The notes below the pieces were generated by a model. It searched no databases, was not told where the DNA came from, and worked only from the letters and a program-made list of their open reading frames with translations. From NCBI GenBank assembly GCA_011316305.1, contig SAUG01000024.1, positions 62,001 through 126,000 on the forward strand: 64,000 bases of DNA, in the 5' to 3' direction. A program made the position numbers and the translations under genes. Shown piece after piece: positions 49,228 to 59,640 of this stretch. This stretch comes from Rusavskia elegans. Lineage: Eukaryota > Ascomycota > Lecanoromycetes > Teloschistales > Teloschistaceae. Each line of letters starts with the position of its first letter. Within the stretch, counting starts at the first letter, position 1.

Positions 49228-49512
49228 CGGTATATATATAGTAAAATTTTAATATAAAAGTATTAGAAATACGAATTACGTATAATAGCTATATCAAGGC
49301 TCTAAAGACGCTAGTATCGAACAAATCTAGTATTTTTAGACATTATAACTCTGCTATCTTCTTTTTATATATTTAGTTCAAGCGAAAGTCTATTTTAGTA
49401 AATCAAGCTTGATATTTTATATATATGATTTCAATACCGATTATTTCGGTTACTATCAACGTTACTAAAATAGAGAAATTCGTTATCGAAATTATAGGAA
49501 TTTTAACGGGAA

Positions 49513-49908
49513 TAGACTGGCCGTCGGATCCGATTTCGAACCCGAATTAGCTAACCCGACCCGATCTAAATCGAATTAAACTAAAACGTAATCCGACCCG
49601 ACCGGATTTCGAGTTCTAGATTATAACCCGATCTAATCCGTTAAAACCGTTAAACTCGAGTATAAAGATATAAAGCTAGTATAACTTTTATATAAATTTA
49701 CTAAAAAAACTCTAATTAATTAATTTCGCTAGCTAGAGATATTCTAATTAAAAGGAATATATTATCTAAATATATTATTTATATTAGTATACTAATTTTA
49801 TAATATATTTAATATATAATTTAATCGGGTCGGATCCGGATCGGATTATTAAAATCGGATCGGATATCCGACAGTTCGACGGAAATCCGACCCGAAACGG
49901 CCAGTCTA
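49513..49908 (+). mobile_element. Small non-autonomous hAT element
   Basis: 396 bp, perfect termini TAGACTGGCC / GGCCAGTCTA, identical TSDs AACGGGAA (49,505-49,512; 49,909-49,916). Copy A of R1 has the uninterrupted sequence near 1,605-1,625. Confidence 0.95.
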
Positions 49909-50608
49909 AACGGGAAATAACCGCTAATATATTAAATCGTTAGAAGAAAAAACTTTTATAGCTGCGGTAAGAGACTAGAATAACTATAAAAAATATATAT
50001 TCGTAAAGATTTTAAAATACTTTTCGGTTCTATTTTAGAAATCGGTCTATTCAAATGAAACTTCGGCTAATATTATTATATAATATAAATGAATATATCA
50101 AAACCGAATCTATAAGTAATCGTAGATTTATTAGCGTTATAATATATTAACTAGAGATATTCGGATTTCAACAAGGTTTTTAAAATTATTAGAAAACAAT
50201 AGAAAATCTAATATATTACTATATACGAAAACTCTAAATATAATATATTAAAGTAGATTTTATATTTTCGCCTAATTTAATAGAAACGAAAAAGCTTTTT
50301 AATATTAGTAACAAAATTAAAAACGAATTAGAAATTTCTAGATATTACTTCGAAGTTCTATATAAAAAGATATCTAAATTCTAAAAGTTAAAATAATATT
50401 AAATAAAATATTTTAAAGTTATTTAATAATATCTACGTATTTAGAATAGACGGTATTTACTAGTTTAAAACAATCGTGATTTAATAGTAGTAAAGTATTA
50501 AATAATAGTATTAGTTTAGATTTTATATTTAAGGATATAGTCGCGTCTCTCCGTATATTAAAAGAAAATGCTTATAAAATCTATTAAAATAAATATTTAA
50601 TTTAGATT

Positions 50609-51035
50609 TATATATATACGATTAATTATTCGGATTTTGATTTTAATCTTTTACGAATCTAACGCTAGAAATCCTAATTCGATTAAATTACGTAAATTAT
50701 TTAATATTTAAATATTTTACCGAGAACTCGAATTTAAAACTCCCGAAAGAGCTAGATCTAGACTAAAACCTAGAAGGAAATCGTAATCTATTTAACTTTA
50801 ATTAATCTATTTACTTCGATCGATCGGGCTAGATCGAGACGATCTACTAACTAGGCCCTCTATATTTAAAATTCTATAAAAATCGACTTTAGTCGATAGA
50901 AAAAGTTTAAATATTAGTTAGCTTTCGAAGGATTCGAACCCCCGACCCGCTAGATTAACTCCGCTAATTCCGAGATCGAACGCGGATCCGTTAGACTTCC
51001 AGATCACGCAGCGTTACCACTGCGCCATCCAGACC
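50609..51035 (-). mobile_element. tRNA-derived SINE, copy 2 (inverted)
   Basis: 427 bp, reverse complement of 19,132-19,565 over its length. The tRNA-like head is at the right (51,035 inward) and the A-rich tail at the left. TSDs ATTTAATTTAGATT (50,595-50,608) and ATTTAATTTAAATT (51,036-51,049) match at 13 of 14, with one G/A difference. Copy A of R1 lacks it. Box A (GGCGCAGTGGTAACGC) and box B (GGTTCGAATCC) are intact on the minus strand. An annotation pipeline would probably call a minus-strand tRNA here; the shared body and TSDs say otherwise. Confidence 0.88.
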
Positions 51036-51707
51036 ATTTAATTTAAATTAACTAGACTTTATAATATTATTATCTTTTTCTCGTTTATATTATAGCCGAT
51101 GATATAGTTTTATATTATTTCAGATACTAAATAGAAAATTAATCCGTCAATCGCTTATTATTATATATAAACTATGATTACGAATAGCTTTAAAATCTAA
51201 TAGGCCAATATTAATTATTTATTAAAATATATCTATTTCAAATACTATACTATAGACGCAAACTTTCGTTTTTCATCAATCGATAATTATAAAATAGCTT
51301 TAATTTAGTTGACTTTAAATAATATTAGAAAAACTAGTATTATAGAATCTATAAATTTAAAAGAAATTAATAAATCTATTTAAACGACGAATATTATATA
51401 ATAGAAAAAAATTATATATTTTCTTTTTCTTTTTCGCTGATTAAAGACAGTAATAATTATATAGATTTCTATTAGTAATTAATAAATAGTATAGTATTGA
51501 CTAAAAGTATTAATAAAAACTAATAGTAAAATAGATATTATTTTGTCTTTTATATACGTTAGAAGATATCCTCTACTATAATATACGAATTTCAATTCTC
51601 TACGAAACGATAATAATAGCTATAGAAAGTTAAGTATTTTTATCGATTTAATAATACGAACCAAATATCCAAGTTTTTATTTAATTAGCTAGAAACTAGA
51701 ATCTTTA

Positions 51708-52067
51708 TAGATTGGCCGATTCGGATCGAATTCCCGTCGAATTATCGAATATCCGATTCGATTTTAATAATTCGATCCGGATCCGACTCGATTATATTAT
51801 ATATTTACTATATTATTATTTTATTATTATAGTAAAAATAATATATCTAGATAATATATTTAGTTTTATAATAGATTCTCTAGCTAATATAGTTAATTAA
51901 TTAGAATTTTATTAGTAAATTTATATAAAAGTTATACTAGCTTTATACTTTTATATTAGTATTTAGTATTTTTTTTAGATCGGGTCGGATTAGCTAATTC
52001 AAGTTTAAAACTCGATCGGATAGAGTTAGTTAACTCGGATTCGAAATCCGATCCGACAGCCAATCTA
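51708..52067 (-). mobile_element. Small non-autonomous hAT element
   Basis: 360 bp, termini TAGATTGGCC / AGCCAATCTA, identical TSDs AATCTTTA (51,700-51,707; 52,068-52,075). The uninterrupted site is in copy A of R1 near 5,850. A 62-codon open frame at 51,712-51,900 lies inside it and has no counterpart in sister elements; it is not a gene. Confidence 0.95.
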
Positions 52068-52628
52068 AATCTTTATACCGATAATTAAAAATAATATCCG
52101 TATTTTTTTAATAATATATTCTTTAGAAGTAATATAGAATTAATTATCCGTTAAATAGAATTTTTTCGAAATATTTTAGAAATGGACCGGCTGTATCTAT
52201 ATTTCTAAATTAAATTCAAAATATAGATATAATTTCTAAACGCGAAAAGAAAATTTTTTAATTAAAGTAGCCACCGATAATAAAATAAAATTCTTTTCAA
52301 TAGTATAGATACTATCTATATAATTCTAATTATATAACTAGTATTCGTATCTCGTATCGATATATTTTTAGATAATAACGTCGGAAGAAAAAATTAAAAA
52401 GCCATTTAAATATATTATAAATTAACTAGAATTTAAAAAATTAAAGTAGTTTATATATTTAAAAAATAAACTTTATTAAATTTATCAATGAAATAAGTTA
52501 TTCTAATATATCTTTAGAACTGAAATTTAAAAAATAAAATAATAACGCGAAATAATTTATTCGGATTAAAATACTAAATAAAACTATACGGTTTCGGATA
52601 AATATTCTAATTATAAAAAAGTTCAATT

Positions 52629-52807
52629 TTTTAGCGGTATTAATAGTAGAAAATTTCTATATATTTAAATAAATTTTATATCGTCGTAATAAAATAAAAT
52701 AAAGCTGTTATCTAATATCTTTTCTAAATATTATAATAGATTTCGGAAAGCTTTTTAATAACTATATACTATCGTCGAAAAGTTTAAAAACTTCTAATAG
52801 ACTTTAA
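52629..52807 (+). pseudogene. R1 conserved C-terminus, copy B
   Basis: Same frame and same final stop as 6,332-6,556 (shared blocks FYIF, YRRNKIK, DFGK/R, SSKSLKTSNRL). Two in-frame stops replace residues present in copy A. Family not recognised. Confidence 0.4.
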
Positions 52808-53340
52808 TATTAATAGTATATAATACTAGTTATTTAATACTATATACTAAATACTGTAATAAATAGTAATAATGATTTTTTTAAACGTTTTTATTCTATA
52901 TTTTCTATATCGGCTGATATTATAATATTACTACTATAATATATAGACGGTAGTATTCTAACTTCTAATCTAATTATAATATCTTTTTTATTTTTATTTT
53001 TATTGAAAATTTTTATTAAAATTTAAAGATATATTATTTTCTATTAGAAGAAAAATATCTTTTTATTTTAATATATAAAATCTAAAAGATCTATAATATA
53101 ATTATTCTAGCCACCGTATATATAGTAAAATACTGATATAAATAGATTATCGTTAGAAACGTTTTTAATAGTATTAAATAAATCGTTCGATATAGATAAA
53201 ATAATATTCTTTCTACTTTTAATAATATTATTAAAATGTTATATAAATTTATTATTAATAGTTAATATAGAATTTATATTATTTTACTATTTATTATATA
53301 TTACTAGTTTAATAGAGAAATAATATTATAGTATAGATAT

Positions 53341-53827
53341 TAAACTGGCCACTTCGGATCGGATTTCCGTCGAACCGTCGGGAATTCGACCCGATTTTAA
53401 CGGGTTAAACCGATTCGACTTATTAAACGGTCGGGGCCGAATCGAACCCGGATCGAATTCGGATACTCGCTAAACTTTCTATATATAGAATAAACCTATA
53501 TATTTTAATATTTTAAATATATATAATAGGTAATATATTATACTTATATATTTATATTTACTAGAAAGTTTCTAGCTAGCGTAATTAAATAATTAGAATA
53601 TTTTAAAATAATTCGTATAATTTTTATACTAGATTTATACTAGATTTATACTAGATTTATACTAGATTTATACTTTTATACTAGAGCTTGGCATCTTGGC
53701 GAGTCGGGTCGGATTCTAGAACCCGATTCGGGTTCGAGTCGGATCGAACCGTTAAAAAGTCTAATCCGATTCGGGTCGGGTCGAATTAATTAATCCGGGT
53801 TCGAAACCCGACCCGACGGCCAGTCTA
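53341..53827 (-). mobile_element. Non-autonomous hAT element with internal tandem array
   Basis: 487 bp, left TAAACTGGCC (RIP-altered), right GGCCAGTCTA, identical TSDs ATAGATAT (53,333-53,340; 53,828-53,835). An 11-bp unit TATACTAGATT is repeated about four times at 53,625-53,672, accounting for part of the extra length. Confidence 0.94.
53625..53672. repeat. 11-bp tandem repeat inside hAT
   Basis: About four head-to-tail copies of TATACTAGATT. Other family members have one or two units at this place (for example 26,730-26,765). Confidence 0.85.
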
Positions 53828-54026
53828 ATAGATATATACTAAATATATAAAAGCTGCTAGCGATAAAAATATAACTTTTCACTAGAAAGTTAACTACGTT
53901 TCTATAGCTACGAGGCTAAATTGGTTAACTAACTATACTTTTTATCGCTATAGTTATTTAAAAGAACTCTAAAATTTCGAAATATTAGAAAATCTAGAGA
54001 AATCCGATAGAATTTATTAGAAAAGA

Positions 54027-54422
54027 TAGACTGGCCGTCGGATCGGATTTCGAATCCGAATTAGTTAATTCGACCCGATTCGAATCGGATTAAATTAAAA
54101 TCTAATCCGATTCGGCCGGGGTTTAAATCCGAATTAACTAATCCGATCCGATCCGAAAAAATACTAAATTCTAATATAAAAGTATAAAGCTAGTATAACT
54201 TTTATATAAAATTACTAAAAATATTCTATATAATTAACTATATTAGCTAGAAAGATTTTAATTCGAAAGAAAATATTATCTAAATATATTATTTTTATTA
54301 AAATCTTAGAATAATAATATATTTAATATATAATTTAATCGGATCGAATTCGAATCGGATTACTAAAATCGGATCGGATATCCGACGGTTCAATAAAAAT
54401 CCGATCCGAATCGGCCAATCTA
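54027..54422 (+). mobile_element. Small non-autonomous hAT element
   Basis: 396 bp, termini TAGACTGGCC / GGCCAATCTA. Flanking octamers AGAAAAGA (54,019-54,026) and GAAAAAGA (54,423-54,430) match at 6 of 8, the differences being A/G. Inserted in the right part of R1 copy B. Confidence 0.87.
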
Positions 54423-54622
54423 GAAAAAGATACTAGAATCGATTAAAAAAATAGAAATCTAAAAGAAAAAAAAAATAGAAATAGTTCGGCAATAATTTAA
54501 AAAAAATTAAATAATTATAGAATTTTATAAATTATAGATATATATTAGTAAAGTTATATATTATTAATATTAATATAGAAATATAAAAGAAGATTTAAAT
54601 AGATATATATAAATCAGTATTT

Positions 54623-54993
54623 TAAAACCGGTTCGGATCGGATTTCCGTCGAACTATCGGATATTCGATCCGATTTTAGTAACCCGCGTCGGACCCGATC
54701 CGATTATATTATATATTTAATATATTATTATTTTAATATTTTAGTAAAAGTAATATATTTAAGTAAAAAATTTTATTTTACTACGGACTTTCTAGCTAGC
54801 GTGATTAATTAATTAAAATTCTTCTAGTAAAATCGTATAAAAGTTATACTAGCTTTATACTTTTATATTAGGGCTTGGCGCCAAGGTCTAATCTTAGTAG
54901 ATCGGGTCGGATTATAATTTAGAATTTAAAACCCGGTCGGATCGGATCGGATTAGTTAATTCGGATTCGAAACTCGATCCGACGGCCAGTCTA
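54623..54993 (-). mobile_element. hAT element with damaged left end
   Basis: The right end GGCCAGTCTA is intact at 54,993, and the core and GC-rich repeats are of the family. The left end reads TAAAACCGGTTCGG and has lost the standard terminus. Flanking octamers (CAGTATTT; ATTCTAAA) do not match, so the left boundary may be a small deletion or rearrangement. Confidence 0.75.
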
Positions 54994-55620
54994 ATTCTAA
55001 AGTAATATAGTATTTTTTTTTCTAGTTAATTTTTATTATAATATATTCTACTATAGTAATCTCTATAGCGTAAAACAGATTATCTATTACTAGAATAGTA
55101 TTTTGAACATTTATAATAAAATAATTAAAAAAACTAATATATAACTCGATTCTAGTATACGAAATTAATTTAAATAATTAAAATAGACTCGCGAAATAAT
55201 AAAATAAAAAGTATATAATTCAAATATTTCTATAGAAAAGATTTAATTCTAAAAAATAAATTTTATTTAGACGTATTATTTTAATTCCAGTCGTTTTGGA
55301 ACAAACTATATAGGTATATTAAAAAAAATAAAAAAAAATAAAAAAAAATAAAAAAAACAGTCGATATAATTATTAAAAACACTAAAATAAATTATATAGA
55401 TACTAAAATATAATTCGATTATATTTTTAACTATAATATAAACTTTTAAAAAATTATTAAAAACTATTCGAATGAAATTATAATTCTAATTATAGATAAT
55501 ATAAAACTTCGGAAAATAATTAAAAAGAAATTCGATAAAAATACATTTTAAATAATTAAAATTTTTATTATAATTTCTACTACTACTATTAAATATCCGA
55601 CGTTTAAAACCAATCGTATC
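54994..55620. other. Unassigned AT-rich DNA with an A-rich tandem run
   Basis: No domain recognised. At 55,317-55,358 there are about four units of AAAAAAAATA-type simple repeat. Confidence 0.5.
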
Positions 55621-55979
55621 TAGATTGGCCGTCGGATCGGATTTCGAACCCGGGTTAATTAATCCGACCCGACCGAGTTTCGGATTCTAGATTATAATTC
55701 GATCCGACCCGTTAAAACCGCCAAACTCTAGTATAAAAGTATAAAGCTAGTATAACTTTTATACGAATTTACTTAAAAATCTCTCATTAATTAACTACGT
55801 TAGCTAGAGATATTCTAATTCGAAGAAATATATTATCTGAATATATTATCTTTATTAAAATATTAAAATAAAAATATAATAAAAATATAATTTAATCGGG
55901 TCGGATTCGGGTCAGATTACTAAAATTAGGTCGTATATCCGATAGTTCGACAAAAATCCGACCCGAAACGGCCAATTTA
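55621..55979 (+). mobile_element. Small non-autonomous hAT element
   Basis: 359 bp, termini TAGATTGGCC / GGCCAATTTA (RIP-altered), identical TSDs ATCGTATC (55,613-55,620; 55,980-55,987). Confidence 0.94.
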
Positions 55980-55987
55980 ATCGTATC

Positions 55988-57730
55988 TAAAATTATCTAT
56001 AATAGAATAATTTAGATTAGTAGAATTTTATTAGCCGAATTTTAAAACCGCTGTAGTAGTATACTAATTGAAACGGGCTATTCTATCTATAATTATTTTC
56101 GATTCGACTAATAAATTTATAAATATACTTTAGAAAACGAAATTCGAACCGATATAAAATATATTATAGATAATCTTTTCTAATTTAACGAAATCTAAAA
56201 GTTTCTACTATATAAATTTAATTAGATTATTTTATTACCGTATATCTAGTACTATTACTCTAGCTATAGCTTTCTAGCTAGTATTATTCTTTACTATTAC
56301 TAGTAAAAACGTTTTTATATTATTTATTAGAAATACGTATCGGTAAAAAATATATAGTCTATATTATATCGACTATTAGACCGATCTTCTAGAATAGCTG
56401 GAAATTAAAAGAATAAAATAATTGCTAGTACTAAATATAGACTAGATCGAAATAGTAACTATAAATAAAATAAAAAAATTAGAAATTTCGGAAGCGATTC
56501 TAATATATTTTTTAAATAAAATAGCCCGATTTCTTTATTTTAGCTGGAAAGAAAATTATAGACTAGTCTAGAAATATATTATTATAAAAGATAAAATAGA
56601 AACATTTATATCCACTATATATATTAGAGTAAAACTATTTTATTTTTATTTCGTAAATAATTTCGCTTATTTTATTAGTTATAGATATAAAACTAATCCG
56701 AATTAGATTTAAATAATAGCTATAAATATAAAATGATAACCGGTTCTATTTTCCAAAATTAATTCTATATTATATTCTATTAATATAATTGTTTATCCGG
56801 ATTTAAAATTAAATAGAGAATAAAACTATTCTAATTTTCTTCTATTATAATTACAATCGCTTCTAATTATCGAATTTATACGGCGGATACTAAAGGTAAA
56901 TATCTAGATTTAAATTCTTTCTATAACTACTAATAGAATTAGCTAAAGTCTAATAAAATTAGTTCGAAGAAAGATACTATAATATAAACAGCTAAATACG
57001 GAATAATTCATTACTAAATAGGCCGTATTAGAATTAGTATCTAAAAAATTTATAAAAAGTTTTTTATAGTATTAACCGCTATAAAAAAACGGATATAAAA
57101 GTAGAAATTGTAATAGATATAGTATTAATAATCGCCGTCGCGGAAGATTTAATAGTAAAAAAAATATAAATTAAATTTTTTCTAAAAATATTAAAAGTTT
57201 CGATTAAAATATAATAGAAATAGAATTTTAGTAAAAATTATTACGGTTAACGAATTTAGAATTATTATAATATCTAAAAATAGAACCGAAATAGCTATAA
57301 AATTAGAGAAGATATAAATAGATAATTAAAAATAAAATCGAAATATTATCGATTTAATATTTTATATATTTTAGTATAAAAAATTCTCTACAAAAATAAC
57401 ATTTAATATTTATACCGAATTATCTCGTTTTAAAAACATTTTTAAATCTATAATATTTATTATTTTTACTAAAATACAATATAATAATTATAGCTAAAAA
57501 CTTTTTTCTTTAGATTTAACCTAATCGTATTTAATATCTAGTTCTATAATTTATTGAATTTTATAGCGAAACTAAATCGAAAAAGAAATTATTTTTATCA
57601 AATAATTATATTAAATAGTTTTCTATCAGATATAGTAAAGATAATCAAATTTAGTATTTATTTTTGACTATAGAATTCGCTTCTAATAATTCTAACTTTA
57701 AAAATATAACGGTCGAAATATTATAATATC
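55988..57730. other. Unassigned degenerate DNA
   Basis: Long stretches are readable on both strands with scattered stops (for example around 56,460-56,700), suggesting a decayed transposon ORF, but I could not match it to a family. A slightly GC-richer segment lies at 57,100-57,150. Confidence 0.4.
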
Positions 57731-57732
57731 TC

Positions 57733-57850
57733 TATATATCAAAAGGCGTTACGTTCGAGCCTAGCTACAGCCGTGGGCGTAGTCCGAGCTACTAAATAGT
57801 AAAAGAGTCCTAGTATAGATTATCGTAACTAGTTCTAGATCGCTGTAAGC
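57733..57850 (-). repeat. Inverted fragment of the Gypsy LTR/leader at 13.2 kb
   Basis: The reverse complement matches 13,150-13,265 (TAGCTCG, ACTACG, CTCGAACGTAACGCC). It abuts the leader region of the next Gypsy element. No gag of the 13-kb family is seen beside it. Confidence 0.6.
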
Positions 57851-57869
57851 GTAAAACGCGTTATATAGG

Positions 57870-58440
57870 CCCTGGAAATATAATTAGGACGCTTGGAAAC
57901 GAGACTTGCCGCCTAGTCGCTAGAGCGTCGTTAGTATATCGGATTTTAATTCTTCTTCGCTTTTTTCCTTCCTTTATTACTAGACTATACTCTAGCCTTT
58001 CTAGAATATAAATTAGTTCTATAATATATCTTTCGTCAAGTCTATAATTATATACTATTCTAGAAATATTCTGTTTTTATAGTTTTAATTTATTAAATTA
58101 AACGTTTTTAGCTCGGTATATATTATTTATAATACGATTATATCGACGTCGATATAAAGTACTTATAGTAGTTATAGCCGTAGTAAAATACTTTAGATAA
58201 AACTATTTTAAACTAGCGTTAAAGCTTTTAAGCCGCGGATTATAGATATTATAGATTAATCTAACGAATATAACCCGCTTATATTAAAGACGCCCGACGA
58301 AAAGAACTTTAGATTATCTTCTATTATTTAGAAAACCTAATCGGAATCTTATAATAACTTTATTACTAGCGCGTCGAGAGGCTATATTATTTCCGGCGGC
58401 TAAATCTATTAATAGTAGCCGTCTAATAGCTAGTTATAAT
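57870..58440 (+). repeat. Gypsy leader, possible 5' LTR remnant
   Basis: GC-richer sequence (GGACGCTTGG...CGAGACTTGCCGCC) followed by pyrimidine-rich DNA (57,945-57,985) and then the start of gag. It is placed where a 5' LTR and primer-binding site should be. I could not align it with sequence after the polypurine tract at 63.54 kb, so LTR status is unproven. Confidence 0.35.
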
Positions 58441-59640
58441 CTAATAGAAATACTTTTTTAGAAACCTTTCAAAGTTAATTACCTGGTAGTAATAATCCGA
58501 ATAACCCGAATAATAGTAGAAATAATAGCGACAATTCCGATAATAATAAAAAACTTCGAGTTTTAAAGACTTAAATAGTAGTAAAAAAGAAGTTCCTTTT
58601 AGAGGTACGCCGTAGAATAGAGGTTCTTTATATAATAGACCCGGATTATATTCTAAAAGACGATTAACCTTTTTTTAAACCAGCTATTAGGTCTTCGCGA
58701 ATATTTTAAATTAAAGAGCCTAAAAAGTACGATAATAAAATAATCTTTAAAAAATACTATAAATAAGTCGAATTCTATAGAAATTAGTTCTATAAATCCT
58801 ATATTTTATCTATCTATATAGATTAAATTCGATAGGCCTAAAACTTCGTTAAAGATTAGAAATTAAATTATATATTCGAAAAAAAGAATTTTTTATTAAT
58901 AAAGATATCTTTAACGGTATATTATAAAATCAATCTATAGATTTTCTTTTAAATTTTACTACCGATTCTAAATCTCGTTTATTAAATACTGCGACGAAGT
59001 ATTTTTATACGATATAGAATAAAGACTAGAATACTCTAAAATTCTATAATTTCTTTATATTACTAGAAATTTAGCTGTCTCTTTTATCGGAAGAATAGCG
59101 TTTAATCTTTTTTTTTTTTAATTTATCTAGAATTATAGCGTACTATACTCGTCTAGAATACGAAATAAAAATATTTCGGCTATAATAAATAGATAGTTTA
59201 GACTATCCGATAGAAGAATATAGATAAAGCGATACCGGGTTAGTAGTAGAACTCTTCTACTAATAGACTCTATCCGCTTCTATATAGTAAAGAAAATTTT
59301 CGAAAATTCGAAAACCGGAACCGGGGAAGCTAATCGCGGGATAGTCGGAATAGTATCGATAGAAAAAATATTCCTAATATTAGTAATAACAATTCTAGAA
59401 AGAATAAATAGAATAATAAATTTAGTATATATTTTACTTATAGTAGTATAGATTATTAGTCTAAAAATTACTCTAAAAACCAGAATTAAAATTAAAATAA
59501 TCGGAAATCTAATAACTTTTATAGTAATAGTAATCGGTTATTTAAAAAGCCTATCGCTAATATAATAAAAGGTAATTCTAGTAATACTAACTAGTTAAAA
59601 AATTAAAAAAGCTAGTTATAGCTTTAAAAATAGCCTAGAA
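58441..59640 (+). pseudogene. gag: Gypsy gag remnant with zinc knuckle
   Basis: An Asn/Ser-rich segment (58,490-58,560: SNNPNNPNNS-like) is followed by a capsid-like region with Trp-to-stop changes. The zinc knuckle is at 59,430-59,471, Y-F-T-Y-S-S-I-D-Y-*-S-K-N-Y, with Tyr at each C-x2-C-x4-H-x4-C position. The knuckle is followed by an Asn/Gln-rich tail. This Gag differs from the one at 13.4 kb. Confidence 0.75.

Larger units (their letters stand above)
49240..54500 (+). repeat. R1 repeat copy B, with Z, a SINE and hAT insertions
   Basis: Collinear with copy A (about 1,545-7,340) once insertions are removed: hAT at 49,513, 51,708, 53,341 and 54,027, the SINE at 50,609, and repeat Z at about 49,255-49,440. 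The protein C-terminus at 52,629-52,807 has the same frame and stop as 6,332-6,556. An uninterrupted Z (49,370-49,390) is the empty site for X copy 1. Confidence 0.7.

Noticed and set aside
51712..51900. 62-codon open frame on the plus strand
   Set aside because: It begins inside the terminus of the hAT element at 51,708 and covers subterminal repeats and core. Sister elements do not keep the frame.
2945..55987. Mutator-like (MULE) origin for the TAGACTGGCC elements
   Set aside because: I first read 9-10-bp duplications, which would suit MULEs. Comparing all copies and the empty site near 3,430 shows that the extra matching bases are the terminal T/A of the element, leaving exactly 8 bp, and the long copy has a hAT dimerisation domain.
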